Shown here one piece after another: positions 34,283 to 44,299 of a stretch of 64,000 bases of DNA. Below the pieces are notes generated by a model. That model saw only the letters and a list, made by a program, of their open reading frames with translations, did not search any database and was not told where the DNA came from. Numbering within the stretch: position 1 is the first letter of the stretch; the number at the start of each line of letters is the position of its first letter. A program made the position numbers and the translations under genes. This DNA comes from Acidobacteriota bacterium (GTDB taxonomy: Bacteria > Actinomycetota > Acidimicrobiia > Acidimicrobiales > RAAP-2): contig JAGXAY010000002.1 in the NCBI GenBank assembly GCA_018971385.1, positions 28,209 through 92,208 of the forward strand, read 5' to 3'.

Positions 34283-35517
34283 CGTGCACTCCCCTCGTCG
34301 TTGGCCTCGTCGTCGAAGTATTCGCGGATCGTCTCTTCGGGGACGGGTCGCTCACCCACCGGCGTGAGAACGGCGTCGGGACCCCGACTCGCCCCGATTT
34401 CGAACGCTCGGCTGAGCAGCGTGCCCGCGAAGATCACGGCCGCGGCCATGGCGAAGCCGTACGCCGGCTTGACCATGAAGCCGGCCACGATGAGTAACCA
34501 GCCGAGGGAGAGGGGGATGAGACGCTTCCAGCCCAACTCCATCACGTGGTCGTAGCGCAGTCGGGGGAGAGCGCCGCGGAACCAGACGTAGGTGAAGGCG
34601 AGAACTGCCGTCTTCGCGATGAACCACAGGATGGGGAAGATCCAGCTGAGGTGGGCGATGTGGGGGGCCCAGCCGGCCGGCCCACCGAGAAAGAGCGTCA
34701 CGATCATCGCTGACGCGGTCACCGTATTCATGAACTCGGCGAGGAAGAACAACGCGAAGCGGATGGAGGAGTACTCCGTGTTGTAGCCACCCACGAGTTC
34801 GCTCTCCGCCTCCACCACGTCGAAGGGTGGGCGGTTCGACTCGGCGGTAATAGCGATGAGAAAGATGACGAAGGGGACGACCCCGAGGTGAATGAGGTTC
34901 CAGTGCCAGACGCCGCGGGCTTGCGCGTCGACGATGTCGCGCGTCGTGAGCGATCCCGTCGCGAGGGCCACCGTCACGATGGTCAAACCGAGAGCGGCCT
35001 CGTAGGAGATCATCTGGGCACTCGCGCGCACCGACGACAAGAGGGGGTACTTTGACCCCGACGACCACCCCGCGAGCATGACGCCGTAGACCGAGATTCC
35101 CGACATCGCCAACATGACGAGAATTCCGACCGGGGGATTGGCCACCTGGAGTTGCACGACGTGACCGGCGATGGTCACGGTTCCCCCCACCGGCACGATG
35201 GAGAAAGTCACGAGCGCCGGAATGAGAACGAGGTAGGGGGCGGCCTTGAAGACCACCCGGTCCGCTTCGTTCGGCACGATGTCTTCCTTGAAGAACAACT
35301 TGATGCCGTCGGCCAGGGTCTGGAGAATGCCGAAGGGTCCCCAGCGCTGCGGCCCGATACGCGACTGCATGTCGGAGATCGCTTTGCGCTCAAACCACAC
35401 CATCAACATCACCGCGACCATGACGACGGCGAACGCGACCACGACCTTGATCAGCACGATGAGCAGAATCGCCCAGGTGACGCCCGACGAGAGCAGCGGA
35501 TCGGCGATACCCATCAT
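34279..35517 (-). CDS. nuoH: NADH-quinone oxidoreductase subunit H
   Basis: NuoH forms the quinone-access helix bundle. The ATG at 35517 (MMGIADPLL) overlaps the nuoG stop; an extension upstream is a shadow of nuoG. The product is 412 residues. Conserved segments include VWFERKAISDMQSRIGPQRWGPFGILQTLADGIKL, a strongly diagnostic run near the N-terminus, and AESNRPPFDVVEAESELVGGYNTEYS at the quinone cavity. A basic/acidic cytoplasmic C-terminal tail ends the protein. Confidence 0.96.
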   Translation of the reverse strand: MMGIADPLLSSGVTWAILLIVLIKVVVAFAVVMVAVMLMVWFERKAISDMQSRIGPQRWGPFGILQTLADGIKLFFKEDIVPNEADRVVFKAAPYLVLIPALVTFSIVPVGGTVTIAGHVVQLQVANPPVGILVMLAMSGISVYGVMLAGWSSGSKYPLLSSVRASAQMISYEAALGLTIVTVALATGSLTTRDIVDAQARGVWHWNLIHLGVVPFVIFLIAITAESNRPPFDVVEAESELVGGYNTEYSSIRFALFFLAEFMNTVTASAMIVTLFLGGPAGWAPHIAHLSWIFPILWFIAKTAVLAFTYVWFRGALPRLRYDHVMELGWKRLIPLSLGWLLIVAGFMVKPAYGFAMAAAVIFAGTLLSRAFEIGASRGPDAVLTPVGERPVPEETIREYFDDEANDEGSAR

Positions 35518-38078
35518 CGACTTTCCACCCTGACTCGCGTCCACGCGCTGTCCGGTTCGACGAGGGCGGCGACGAGATCCACCCCGTCCTGGTCCCGACT
35601 CAGTCGAGGTACGACGACCGTTCCTCGCACCACCGCGTCATCCGCGTCCACCCAACAGGACACGTCACCCCGAGCACTACGCGCCACGACGGCTTGCCCG
35701 TCGGAGAGGGCGAAGTGTTCGAGGTCGAGCGGGTGCACGCGTAAGCGCGCCGGTCGACGTTGACTCGCGAGCGCCGAGGAACTACCGACCGTCGTCCCGT
35801 CGTCGTAGAGATCACGCCCGGCGACGAGTCGAAGGGCGTACGCGTCGGGGGTCGGAAGACTCCCGAGGGGGCGAGCGTCGGGCATTGCTGGTCGCTCCAC
35901 TCCACCGAGGGTGGCCGGAGCGGGCTCGCGCACGGTCCCCGCCAAACTCGTCACGCCCACCGTCGCGGCTGAGCGAATACCGGGTGTCCCGATCGGATCG
36001 AGCGCACGGCGGTGGGATAAGGCGTCCGCCCGGTCAATCACCACTCCGTCGTACGCGTCGTCTTCGAGTACCGAGAGAGCCGGGTAGCCAGTGCGCGCCT
36101 CGATCTCCGCACTCGCCGCGTCGGGGCCACTCCACCCCCACTCCGCGCCCAGGGTCGCCGCCCATTCGGCGGCGATGGTGGCGTCGTCCCAGGCGGATCC
36201 GGGTGCGGTCACTTTGGCCGCCAGGGCGCTCACGCGACCCTCCAGGTTCGTGACCGTTCCTCGCCGTTCGTAGCCGACCGTGGCGGGAAGGACGACGTCG
36301 GCGTAGGCCAGCGTGTCCGAACCGTGTCCGGCCACGACGACGACCGCACTCTGCTCGAGCGCTCGCGCCGCGTCAGTCTGGCGAACGGTATTGGACAGAA
36401 CGTCGCCGAGGACGAGCGTGACCCGCTGGGTTCCCGCGGCGACAGCGTTCAGCTGCTCGACGAAGCTACGCCCCGGGGTGTCGAGGAGACCGCGCCCCGG
36501 GGCCACGTTGGGCGCGAGTCCCATGTCCAACGCACCTCGGACGTTCCCGCGGGACAGAGTCACGAGAAAACGGGCGCCCGGAAGACCCCGGTGCAGATCG
36601 CGCACGGCCTCTTCCACGAGACGGGGGTCTTCGGCAACGTTGGCCCGCCCGACCACGACGACCACCCCCTCGCCCTCTCCAAGAAGCTCACGGAGGGTCG
36701 CGGCCTGGGTATCGCCGAGGGCCGTTCCGGTGACTCCTCGACCGGCGAGTACGCCCTGGACCACGCTGCCCACCTCTCCGGGGCGCACCGACACGAGGTG
36801 ATGAGCCACGTCGCTGAGGGCGTCCGGTCCCGTGACGAACTGAACGAGCGTTCCCTTACGGGCGCCACTCCGAAGACGCAGAAAGAGAACGGGAAGGCTC
36901 TGTCGCAGATCGTCCGTGATGGTGACGATGACGCGTGCTCGGACCGCTTCGTTGATGGTGGCGAGCGGCAGGGCGCTCACCAGCGCCGCGTCGAGACCGT
37001 CGTCGTACTGGGCGTCGAGGTGACGCGTTCCGACCACTTCACGGGCTAGTCGCGCGAACGCGTACGCCCCCTCGTTGGTGAGAGAGGCCCCACCGATCAC
37101 ACCCACTTGGTCGGGATCCACCGAGCGAACGAGGCGGGCCGCTTCCGCGAGCGCCTCACTCCAACTCACCGGCGTCAACTGGCCCCCGCGACGAATGAGG
37201 GGCTCGCGAAGTCGGTGCCGGGGTGACGTGAGATCCGCCGAGACGTCCGCCCCGTCGCCCAGGCCGTAGCGACCCTTGTCACAGAGCCAACTCTGGTTGA
37301 CCGAGTCCGAGTCGATGCCGAGGACGCGGATGACCTCGTTCTGGGAGGACTGAACCGCGACGCGACAGCCCACCGCGCACCCCGTGCAGGTGCTCTCGAC
37401 CTGCTCGAGGTCCCAGGGACGAGCGGCGAACCGGTAGGACTTGGCGGTGAGGGCCCCCACCGGGCAGATCTGTACCGTGTTGCCGGAGAAGACGGAGTCG
37501 AAGGGGTGTTCGGGAGCCGGAGCGATTTCGGTCTGGTCGCCCCGCCCGGTGAGGGTGATGGACGCGTCACCCGCGACCTCGGCGGCGAAACGGGTGCAGC
37601 GCGAGCACTGGATGCAGCGCTCCCGGTCGAGCAACACGTGGGCCCCAATAGAAATGGGCTTTTCGAAGTGACGCTTCTCCTCAATGAATCGGCTCTCACC
37701 CGAGCCGTGAGCCAGGGCCTGATCCTGGAGGGGGCACTCCCCTCCCTTGTCACAGACGGGGCAGTCCAGCGGGTGGTTAGAGAGGAGAAATTCGAGCACC
37801 CCGTCTTGGGCCTTCTTCACCTTCTCCGATTCGGTTACGACGCTCATCCCGTCGGAGGCCTTGACGAAACAGGACGGCTGCAGGGTGGGACCACGGGGCC
37901 CGTCGACTTCCACGAGGCACATCCGACAGACGCCGACCGGTTCCATGCGCGGGTGGTAGCAAAAGCGGGGCACGTACGTCCCGGCTCGAGCGATGGCCTC
38001 AATGAGGGGTTCGCCCGGGGTCACCTCGACGGAGCGACCGTCAACGGTAATGGAGGGGGGTGGCGTGGTCTCAGACAT
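35514..38078 (-). CDS. nuoG: NADH-quinone oxidoreductase subunit G
   Basis: NuoG is the largest peripheral subunit and holds several iron-sulfur clusters. The 854-residue protein shows an N-terminal 2Fe-2S motif (FCYHPRMEPVGVCRMCLVEV), a CPVCDKGGECPLQ His/Cys 4Fe-4S region, CIQCSRCTRF, and CTGCAVGC before a molybdopterin-oxidoreductase-like C-terminal half that no longer carries catalysis. CTGCAVGC is the ligand set for the extra N7-type cluster. The ATG overlaps the end of nuoF by eight bases. Confidence 0.96.
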   Translation of the reverse strand: MSETTPPPSITVDGRSVEVTPGEPLIEAIARAGTYVPRFCYHPRMEPVGVCRMCLVEVDGPRGPTLQPSCFVKASDGMSVVTESEKVKKAQDGVLEFLLSNHPLDCPVCDKGGECPLQDQALAHGSGESRFIEEKRHFEKPISIGAHVLLDRERCIQCSRCTRFAAEVAGDASITLTGRGDQTEIAPAPEHPFDSVFSGNTVQICPVGALTAKSYRFAARPWDLEQVESTCTGCAVGCRVAVQSSQNEVIRVLGIDSDSVNQSWLCDKGRYGLGDGADVSADLTSPRHRLREPLIRRGGQLTPVSWSEALAEAARLVRSVDPDQVGVIGGASLTNEGAYAFARLAREVVGTRHLDAQYDDGLDAALVSALPLATINEAVRARVIVTITDDLRQSLPVLFLRLRSGARKGTLVQFVTGPDALSDVAHHLVSVRPGEVGSVVQGVLAGRGVTGTALGDTQAATLRELLGEGEGVVVVVGRANVAEDPRLVEEAVRDLHRGLPGARFLVTLSRGNVRGALDMGLAPNVAPGRGLLDTPGRSFVEQLNAVAAGTQRVTLVLGDVLSNTVRQTDAARALEQSAVVVVAGHGSDTLAYADVVLPATVGYERRGTVTNLEGRVSALAAKVTAPGSAWDDATIAAEWAATLGAEWGWSGPDAASAEIEARTGYPALSVLEDDAYDGVVIDRADALSHRRALDPIGTPGIRSAATVGVTSLAGTVREPAPATLGGVERPAMPDARPLGSLPTPDAYALRLVAGRDLYDDGTTVGSSSALASQRRPARLRVHPLDLEHFALSDGQAVVARSARGDVSCWVDADDAVVRGTVVVPRLSRDQDGVDLVAALVEPDSAWTRVRVESR

Positions 38079-39375
38079 AGGGACAGCCTCCGTGGGCGAC
38101 GTGGGCGGCGAACTCGTCGCGGAACGTACTGATGGCGGACTTCACCGAGGAGGGAATCGAGGGACCCAGCACGCAAATAGTGGTCTGGGCGGGGGGCCAG
38201 CTCAGTCCCGGAGCAATGTTGTCGCAGAGATCGAGCACGAGTTCGAGGTCTTCCATCCGACCTCCCCCGTGCTCCAAGCGGTACATCACTCGCTCTATCC
38301 ACCCCGAGCCTTCGCGACAGGGCGTGCACTGTCCGCAGGACTCGCGCGAGAAGAACTTGGTGATGCGCCACGCGGCGCGGACGACGCAGGTCGTGTCGTC
38401 CATGACGACCACCGAACCCGACCCGAGCATGGAACCGAGAGAACCGACCTCGTCTTGTCCGAGGGGGGTATCCAGTTGGTCGGGCGTAAACCAGGGAGCG
38501 GAGACGCCGCCCGGGATGAAGGCCTTCAGTTGGCCGCCGTCGGCGATACCACCGCCCAACGCGGGGTCGAAGATGAGGTCACGAAAGGTGTTCTTCACCA
38601 TCTCCACCTCGTACACCCCGGGGTTCTTTACGCGCCCGGACAGCGCGAAGAGTCGAGTCCCCGTCGAGCGACCGGCCCCGAGGGCGGCGAAGGAGGCGCC
38701 ACCATTCAGGAGTATCCAGGGAATGTTGGACATGGTCTCGACGTTGTTCACCACGGTGGGTTCTCCGTAGAGACCCGTCACGGCGGGAAAGAACGGCGGC
38801 TTAATGCGGGGAAAGCCCCGCTTACCCTCGAGGGCCTCGATCAACGCGGTCTCTTCCCCGCAGATGTAGGCCCCGGCTCCGGGGTGAACGACGAGATCGA
38901 GAGAGAAGTCCGAACCGAAAATCTTCGACCCGAGGGCCCCGTGGGCGTACGCCTCATTGACGGCCTGGGTCAGGCGTTCGATGCCGAGGGCGAACTCCCC
39001 ACGGACGAAGAGAAACGCCTGGGTGACCTGCAGGGCGTAGGCGGAGATGATGATGCCCTCGACCACCTGGTGGGGGTCGTGCTCAATCAAGTAGTGGTCT
39101 TTAAAGGTGGCCGGTTCGGACTCGTCGGAGTTAATGACGAGGTAGGACACGGGCGAACGACGCAACATCGCCCACTTGCGCCCGGCGGGAAAGCCCGCCC
39201 CACCCCGACCGAGCAGAGAGGCGGCGTCCACCTCCGCCGCGACCTCTTCGGGGTTCATCGAGAGAGCGCGCCGTAGCGCCTCGTAGCCGCCGGTCTCGAG
39301 GTAGACCTTCAGCGTGTGGGCGTCAGGAACTCCTCGGCGCTGCGTCACAATACGGGGGGCGTCCAGAACGGCCAC
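38071..39375 (-). CDS. nuoF: NADH-quinone oxidoreductase subunit F
   Basis: NuoF binds NADH and FMN and holds 4Fe-4S cluster N3. In its 434 residues the NADH site is GRGGAGFPAGRKW, the FMN region is GAGAYICGEETALIEALEGKRG, and the cluster ligands are in ESCGQCTPCREG plus a distal Cys. The gene overlaps nuoE by one base and nuoG by eight. Confidence 0.97.
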   Translation of the reverse strand: MAVLDAPRIVTQRRGVPDAHTLKVYLETGGYEALRRALSMNPEEVAAEVDAASLLGRGGAGFPAGRKWAMLRRSPVSYLVINSDESEPATFKDHYLIEHDPHQVVEGIIISAYALQVTQAFLFVRGEFALGIERLTQAVNEAYAHGALGSKIFGSDFSLDLVVHPGAGAYICGEETALIEALEGKRGFPRIKPPFFPAVTGLYGEPTVVNNVETMSNIPWILLNGGASFAALGAGRSTGTRLFALSGRVKNPGVYEVEMVKNTFRDLIFDPALGGGIADGGQLKAFIPGGVSAPWFTPDQLDTPLGQDEVGSLGSMLGSGSVVVMDDTTCVVRAAWRITKFFSRESCGQCTPCREGSGWIERVMYRLEHGGGRMEDLELVLDLCDNIAPGLSWPPAQTTICVLGPSIPSSVKSAISTFRDEFAAHVAHGGCPYV

Positions 39376-40004
39376 TACGTCGTCTCCTCCCGGGCCGCGT
39401 CGCGCTGGGCGCGGGCGTCACGCGCCCGAGCCCGCTCGGCCGCGACCTCGTCCTTCGGGGCCCGCAAGCCACCCTGGCGCTTGACGCGCGAGTGGGTGCC
39501 GTGGGGCGGAATGTCGTGCTCGCGTCGGCCGGAGCGCAGATCCTCGACCAGAACGTCGAACTCCTCGGGTGTGCGAGTGCGCACGTAGCGGTAGTTCACC
39601 TGCACGCAGGGAGCGAGGTTGCAGTCGGCGAGACACTCCGACTCCTCAACGCTGAAGAGACCGTCGGCCGAACGACCCCCGGCCGCGCACCCGAGCGTGG
39701 ACTCGACGTGCTCGAGCATTTCGGCACCGCCGGCGAGAAGACACGCCACGTTGGTACAGACTCCCACGTGGTAACGACCCACCGGTTCCAGGTGAAACAT
39801 GTCGTAGAAGGACGCCGTACCTCGAACTTCCGCGGGCGTCGTCTCGGTGAGCGCGGCGACGGCCTCGATACCGGCCTCGCTCAAGTAGCCCTCTTGTTCT
39901 TGCACCAGGTGCAGAAGAGGGATGGTGGCCGAACGAGGTCGGGGATAGAGCGTCACGAGCTCCTCGGCGCGCTGACGTAGGTCGGCTCGAAAGAATCCGC
40001 TCAT
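39375..40004 (-). CDS. nuoE: NADH-quinone oxidoreductase subunit E
   Basis: NuoE carries the 2Fe-2S cluster N1a. Ligands are in VCTNVACLLAGG and ECLADCNLAPC. The first 160 residues follow the thioredoxin-like family; the last ~50 form an Arg/Ala-rich charged tail that is not required for cluster binding. Length is 209 residues. It overlaps nuoD by four bases. Confidence 0.96.
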   Translation of the reverse strand: MSGFFRADLRQRAEELVTLYPRPRSATIPLLHLVQEQEGYLSEAGIEAVAALTETTPAEVRGTASFYDMFHLEPVGRYHVGVCTNVACLLAGGAEMLEHVESTLGCAAGGRSADGLFSVEESECLADCNLAPCVQVNYRYVRTRTPEEFDVLVEDLRSGRREHDIPPHGTHSRVKRQGGLRAPKDEVAAERARARDARAQRDAAREETT

Positions 40005-41350
40005 CGGTCGACGTCTCCCATCACCGGGTCGAGAGTAGAGATCACCGTCACCGCGTCGGCGACCGTACCTCCGCGCAACATGACGGGCAGGGCGTGCAGG
40101 TTGGCGAAGCTCGGCGTGCGGACGTGGAGACGGTAGGGACGGGGTCCGTCGTCGGACACCAGGTAACAGCCCAACTCTCCGCGGGGTGACTCCACCGCCG
40201 AATACACCTCACCGCGCGGCACGTGAAAGCCTTCGGTGAAGAGCTTGAAGTGGTGAATCAGTGCCTCCATCGACTCCCCAATCCGCGCTCGTGGCGGAGG
40301 GGTTACTTTGGGGTCCTGACTCCGGTAGTCCCCGCTCGGCATCCGCTCGAGGCACTGACGAATGATGCGCACCGACTCCAGCATTTCGTGGAGCCGCACC
40401 GCGTAGCGGTCGAAGTTATCCCCGTACGTTCCGACGATGACGTCAAAGTCCACCTGGTCGTAGGCGAGGTAGGGCATAGTCCGCCTCAGGTCCCAGGCCA
40501 CACCGGTCGAGCGCAGCACCGGTCCCGTGATGCCGAGAGCCATCGCTTCTTCGGCGCTGATAACGGCCACGCCCTCCATGCGCTGGCGAAAGATGGGCTG
40601 GCCCGTCAACAACTCGTCGTACTCGGGAATCCGCCTCTCCAGGTTGTCGCAAATCGCGGCGACATCGTCCTCCCACCCATCGGGCAGGTCGGCCGCCACT
40701 CCTCCCGGACGCACGTAGTTGAGGTTCATCCTCAGACCCGTCGTCTTTTCGAAGAACGCCAGAATGAGCTCTCGTTCACGAAATCCGTAAATCATCGCCG
40801 AGGTGGATCCGATGTCCATTCCGTTAGTCGCCATCCAGATCAGGTGGGACGACACTCGGTTGAGTTCACTCATCATCATGCGAATCCACGTCGCGCGTTC
40901 GGGGATCTCGATCCCCAGAAGTTTCTCCACCGCGAGGGAGTAGTTCAGTTCGTTGAGGATCGGCGCGAGGTAGTCCATCCGGGTGACGTTGGTCGCCCCC
41001 TGGACGTAACTGAGATTCTCCCCCGTCTTTTCCATTCCGGTGTGGAGATACCCAATGACGGTTTTCGATCGGAGAACCACTTCACCGTCCAGTTCCAACA
41101 TGAGGCGAAGAACCCCGTGCGTCGAGGGGTGAACGGGCCCCATGTTGACGATCATGGTTTCGTCGTCGGGCCGCTCGATATCGAGGGACGCCGGATCGAG
41201 AGTGACGCCGTCGAGTCGCAGCACCGAGCCCGTTTCGACACCGAGAGCGCCGGGTGACGTGGCGCGACGGGGGGCGAGCTCTTGGGCTCCCTCACTCGTC
41301 CCCACCACCAAGGGCTCGAGACGCTCTACCTCGCGGACGTCGGAACTCAT
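40001..41350 (-). CDS. nuoD: NADH-quinone oxidoreductase subunit D
   Basis: NuoD is the 49-kDa-type subunit lining the quinone pocket. The conserved core starts about residue 65 with IVNMGPVHPSTHGVLRL, whose His is near the quinone headgroup. Others are EKTGENLSYVQGATNVTRMDY and a C-terminal DPVMGDVDR. The first ~60 residues are an acidic and proline-containing extension; the ATG start is supported by the four-base overlap with nuoC. Length is 449 residues. Confidence 0.96.
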   Translation of the reverse strand: MSSDVREVERLEPLVVGTSEGAQELAPRRATSPGALGVETGSVLRLDGVTLDPASLDIERPDDETMIVNMGPVHPSTHGVLRLMLELDGEVVLRSKTVIGYLHTGMEKTGENLSYVQGATNVTRMDYLAPILNELNYSLAVEKLLGIEIPERATWIRMMMSELNRVSSHLIWMATNGMDIGSTSAMIYGFRERELILAFFEKTTGLRMNLNYVRPGGVAADLPDGWEDDVAAICDNLERRIPEYDELLTGQPIFRQRMEGVAVISAEEAMALGITGPVLRSTGVAWDLRRTMPYLAYDQVDFDVIVGTYGDNFDRYAVRLHEMLESVRIIRQCLERMPSGDYRSQDPKVTPPPRARIGESMEALIHHFKLFTEGFHVPRGEVYSAVESPRGELGCYLVSDDGPRPYRLHVRTPSFANLHALPVMLRGGTVADAVTVISTLDPVMGDVDR

Positions 41351-41835
41351 TGGGGTGCGGTTTCCTTGAACTGAACGGGGACGCGTCCCAGCCCGTAGTC
41401 CTTGCGAAGGGGGTGTCCCTCCCAGTCATCGGGCATCAGGATGCGGGTGAGTTCAGGGTGGTGATCAAAGCGCACTCCGAGCAGGTCGTACGCCTCGCGC
41501 TCGAAACCCTCGACTCCGGGATAGAGCGCGAAAAGGGACTCGACCGCCGGCTCGTCGTCACCCGCGAGCACCCGGACCCGGGCCCGACGACGACGCGACA
41601 GGCTGAGCAGATTCACCACCACTTCGAAGCGAGTGGGAGCGAACGACTCGGGCAGAATTCGTCCGGGGTGATCCACGTAGTCCACGGCACACAGATCGAC
41701 GCACATCTCGTAGCCCGCGTCCTTCAGGGCCTCGACGAGGGGGCGGTAGCCGCGGGGCTGCGTCACGTACGCCTCGTCAGCGCCGAGAGCCTCAACCTCG
41801 AGAGCCCCGTCGGGGAGCGCGGAGAGCGAACTCAC
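41347..41835 (-). CDS. nuoC: NADH-quinone oxidoreductase subunit C
   Basis: NuoC is the 30-kDa-type peripheral subunit. The family signature [37 protein letters not shown] occupies the C-terminal third of the 162-residue protein. It is separate from NuoD, not fused as in E. coli. Overlaps nuoB and nuoD by four bases each. Confidence 0.96.
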   Translation of the reverse strand: MSSLSALPDGALEVEALGADEAYVTQPRGYRPLVEALKDAGYEMCVDLCAVDYVDHPGRILPESFAPTRFEVVVNLLSLSRRRRARVRVLAGDDEPAVESLFALYPGVEGFEREAYDLLGVRFDHHPELTRILMPDDWEGHPLRKDYGLGRVPVQFKETAPQ

Positions 41836-42389
41836 TTGGGTGTTCCAAGGCGTACCGTGACCGGAACCTCGGGGGTCCAGCCGGCCGGGCTCACGTCGAG
41901 AGGGCGGCCCTCCGCGCGACGCTGCAGAATCTCACCGGTGTGAATCGTCTCGTGCAGAGTCAAGATACCGTGCATCAAAGTTTCGGGGCTCGGCGGACAG
42001 CCCGGTACGTAGACGTCCACCGGCACCACCTGGTCAACTCCTTGCACCAGGGCGTAGTTGTTGAACATCCCCCCGCTCGACGCACAGACACCCATGGAGA
42101 TCACCCACTTGGGCTCCATCATCTGGTCGTATACGTTGCGCAGGACGGGCGCCATCTTCTGTGACACTCGTCCCGCCACGATCATCACGTCGGCCTGACG
42201 CGGAGAGTTACGAAACACCTCCATGCCGTAGCGAGCGAGGTCGTAGTCGGCACCGCCGGCGGCCATCATCTCAATAGCGCAACACGCCAGCCCGAAGGTG
42301 GCCGGCCACACGGAGGCTCGTCGAGCCCAGCGAACCAAATCCTCGAGGCGCGCCGTCAGAATGTTGTGAGAGAGATCTTCGAGACCCAT
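41832..42389 (-). CDS. nuoB: NADH-quinone oxidoreductase subunit B
   Basis: NuoB holds the terminal 4Fe-4S cluster N2 that reduces quinone. The unusual adjacent-cysteine ligand pair is in [11 protein letters not shown], and the other ligands are in [22 protein letters not shown] and [11 protein letters not shown] segments; the first of these has Cys in [11 protein letters not shown]. Length is 185 residues. The ATG shares one base with the nuoA stop. Confidence 0.97.
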   Translation of the reverse strand: MGLEDLSHNILTARLEDLVRWARRASVWPATFGLACCAIEMMAAGGADYDLARYGMEVFRNSPRQADVMIVAGRVSQKMAPVLRNVYDQMMEPKWVISMGVCASSGGMFNNYALVQGVDQVVPVDVYVPGCPPSPETLMHGILTLHETIHTGEILQRRAEGRPLDVSPAGWTPEVPVTVRLGTPK

Positions 42390-42829
42390 CAGGCCGCCTC
42401 GTCCTCGCTCGTCACCCGACGAATCGTTGACGCGCTCGTGCGCGGCGAGGACGCGGGCACGAGAACCTTACGGGGTCCCCAGGACAGCGCCCCCTCACTG
42501 ACGAGGAAGAGCAGGGAGCCGAGCACCGTCAGGGAAAACACCAGCACTTCCACGAGTCCGAAGCCCCCGAGCTGGTGGAAGACCACCGCGAAGGGGTACA
42601 TGAAGACGACTTCGATGTCAAAAATCACAAAAATCATTGCGACCAGGTAAAACCTGACCGGAAATCGGGCCGGGGGCTCGAAGTCGGGCGCGATACCGCA
42701 TTCGAAGGGTGCGAGTTTGGCTTCGGTGGGACGCTTACGAGGAGCGAGTAGCGCCGACGCAATGAAGGAACCCGAGGCGAACAGGGCGCCGACCACGAGG
42801 AGGCCCAGAATCGGGAGGTACTGGCTCAC
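42389..42829 (-). CDS. nuoA: NADH-quinone oxidoreductase subunit A
   Basis: NuoA is the first gene of the complete nuoA-N operon. The 146-residue protein has three helices and the family signature [38 protein letters not shown] between helices 1 and 2. The GTG start is used ([11 protein letters not shown]); TAAGAA lies six bases upstream and TAACTC further back, either of which might be a -10. A Ser/Thr/Arg-rich C-terminal tail is unusual in length. Divergent from the reductase at 42911. Confidence 0.95.
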   Translation of the reverse strand: MSQYLPILGLLVVGALFASGSFIASALLAPRKRPTEAKLAPFECGIAPDFEPPARFPVRFYLVAMIFVIFDIEVVFMYPFAVVFHQLGGFGLVEVLVFSLTVLGSLLFLVSEGALSWGPRKVLVPASSPRTSASTIRRVTSEDEAA

Positions 42830-42870
42830 ATACCATTCTTAGCAGAGTTAGCCCACCCCTTGACCACCAG

Positions 42871-42879
42871 TTCACAAGG
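42871..42879. promoter_or_regulatory. Candidate Rex operator in the nuoA-menJ intergenic region
   Basis: TTCACAAGG is preceded, four bases earlier, by TTGACCA (42860-42866), giving an imperfect TTGTGAA-N4-TTCACAA palindrome (11 of 14). The same nine bases stand upstream of ctaE. Rex is encoded at 53818-54510. The function is a hypothesis. Confidence 0.35.
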
Positions 42880-42897
42880 GTCTCCGACGCCACCCTT

Positions 42898-42903
42898 TAG
42901 GCT
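42898..42903 (+). promoter_or_regulatory. Leaderless-type -10 element of the menJ-like gene
   Basis: TAGGCT is followed by seven bases and the GTG at 42911, one base longer than the six-base spacing seen at the other leaderless-type starts. It supports this start over the ATG at 42860. Confidence 0.5.
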
Positions 42904-42910
42904 GGTCGTC

Positions 42911-44248
42911 GTGAGTTCTTTGAGCAACCCCGACCAGTTCACCGAACCCTTCGACGTCGTCGTCGTGGGAGGGGGGCCGAGCGGATCTTCGTGCGCTTTC
43001 TGGCTCGCTCAAGCCGGATGGAACGTCTGTCTCGTGGAGAAGAAGACCTTCCCCCGCGTCAAGACCTGTGGTGACGGACTCACCCCCCGATCGGTGCACC
43101 AACTGCGGGCCATGGGTCTCGAAAGCGCCGTGGCCGCCGTGGGCCATCGCTACGACGGTCTGCGGGCCCACGGCTTCGGGGCGTCTCTCGAGATGACCTG
43201 GCCCGAGCACCACGTCTTTCCCCACTACGGCTACACCATCACGCGCTTCGACCTCGACGGCCTCGTGGCGACGCACGCGGAACAGCACGGGGCCACCATT
43301 CTCACTGGAGTCGAAGCCCTCGAGGCGCTCGAGGTGACCGCGGGGGCTCCGGGTCGCCTCGGATCGGCGGCCGGAGTACTGGTCCAGGATAAAGAAGGCC
43401 ACCGGGCGGAGATTCGGGGCCGCTACCTCGTCGTCGCCGACGGACAGAACTCTCGCATCGGCCGGTCCCTCGGCACCCAACGGGTAAAGGAGTGGCCCAT
43501 GGGTCTCGCCCTTCGGGGGTACTACCGATCGGAGCGTCACGACGAGCCCTGGATCGACTCCCACCTCGATATTCGTGACCCCGAGGGACGGGTCGTCCCC
43601 GGTTACGGCTGGATTTTCCCCCTCGGGGACGGTCGAGTCAACGTGGGAGTGGGCCTTCTCTCCACCGCCGGTGCGTGGAAGGGCGTGAACACGACCAAAC
43701 TGCAGGAGTACTTCGTCGCCCAGGTCGGAAAGGAGTGGGGACTCTCCGAGGAGACCAGTGAGGGACCCGCGACGGGAGGTCGCCTGCCCATGGGACTCGC
43801 CGTCGGGCCCCGGGTGGGTGAACGCACCCTCTGCGTGGGTGACGCCGCCGGTACGGTTAATCCCTTTAACGGCGAGGGCATCGCCTACGGCTACGAGACC
43901 GGTCGCCTCGCGGCCGGGGTCCTCGGAGAAGCTCTGGTCCACGACGATCCCACCCGTCTCCCCCTCTATGACGAGCGCTTGGAGGCGGCCTACGGGGACT
44001 ACTACCGAGTGGCCCGGGCCTTCGTCCGCTTGATTTCGGAGCCGAAGATTTTGCAGGTCTGCGTCGCGAGCGGCCTACGCGTGAAGCCCGTGATGACGGA
44101 ACTTCTGGCCATCATGTCCAATCTGATGTCCAACTCCCATCAGGGCCCCGCCGAGTGGGGGTACCGTGCGGCGGCCTCCCTGGCGAACGTGATGCCCGAA
44201 CGGGCCTGGAGCGCGCTCTTCGGGAGGTCCGAAGTTTCTCCTACGTAG
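42911..44248 (+). CDS. menJ: Geranylgeranyl-reductase-family FAD protein (menaquinone reductase MenJ-like)
   Basis: This 445-residue flavoprotein starts with a dinucleotide fold, VVVVGGGPSGSSCAFWLAQAG, and has KTCGDGLTPRSV and a later FAD segment CVGDAAGTVNPFNGEGIAYG, typical of the geranylgeranyl reductase family. In mycobacteria the homologue MenJ saturates one isoprene double bond of menaquinone. Position immediately divergent from nuoA, encoding a quinone-linked complex, supports that role, but reductases acting on archaeal-type or carotenoid-linked prenyl chains cannot be excluded. I chose the GTG at 42911 from the TAGGCT element; an ATG at 42860 would add 17 poorly conserved residues. 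Confidence 0.8.
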   Translation: MSSLSNPDQFTEPFDVVVVGGGPSGSSCAFWLAQAGWNVCLVEKKTFPRVKTCGDGLTPRSVHQLRAMGLESAVAAVGHRYDGLRAHGFGASLEMTWPEHHVFPHYGYTITRFDLDGLVATHAEQHGATILTGVEALEALEVTAGAPGRLGSAAGVLVQDKEGHRAEIRGRYLVVADGQNSRIGRSLGTQRVKEWPMGLALRGYYRSERHDEPWIDSHLDIRDPEGRVVPGYGWIFPLGDGRVNVGVGLLSTAGAWKGVNTTKLQEYFVAQVGKEWGLSEETSEGPATGGRLPMGLAVGPRVGERTLCVGDAAGTVNPFNGEGIAYGYETGRLAAGVLGEALVHDDPTRLPLYDERLEAAYGDYYRVARAFVRLISEPKILQVCVASGLRVKPVMTELLAIMSNLMSNSHQGPAEWGYRAAASLANVMPERAWSALFGRSEVSPT

Positions 44249-44299
44249 GTAGGATAAATACATCACTCGCGGTCGTCTGCTCTTCGTTCAGGTCATCTC

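Noticed and set aside
42860..42910. ATG at 42860 as start of the menJ-like gene
   Set aside because: The added 17 residues are not conserved-looking and would place the -10 element inside the gene.
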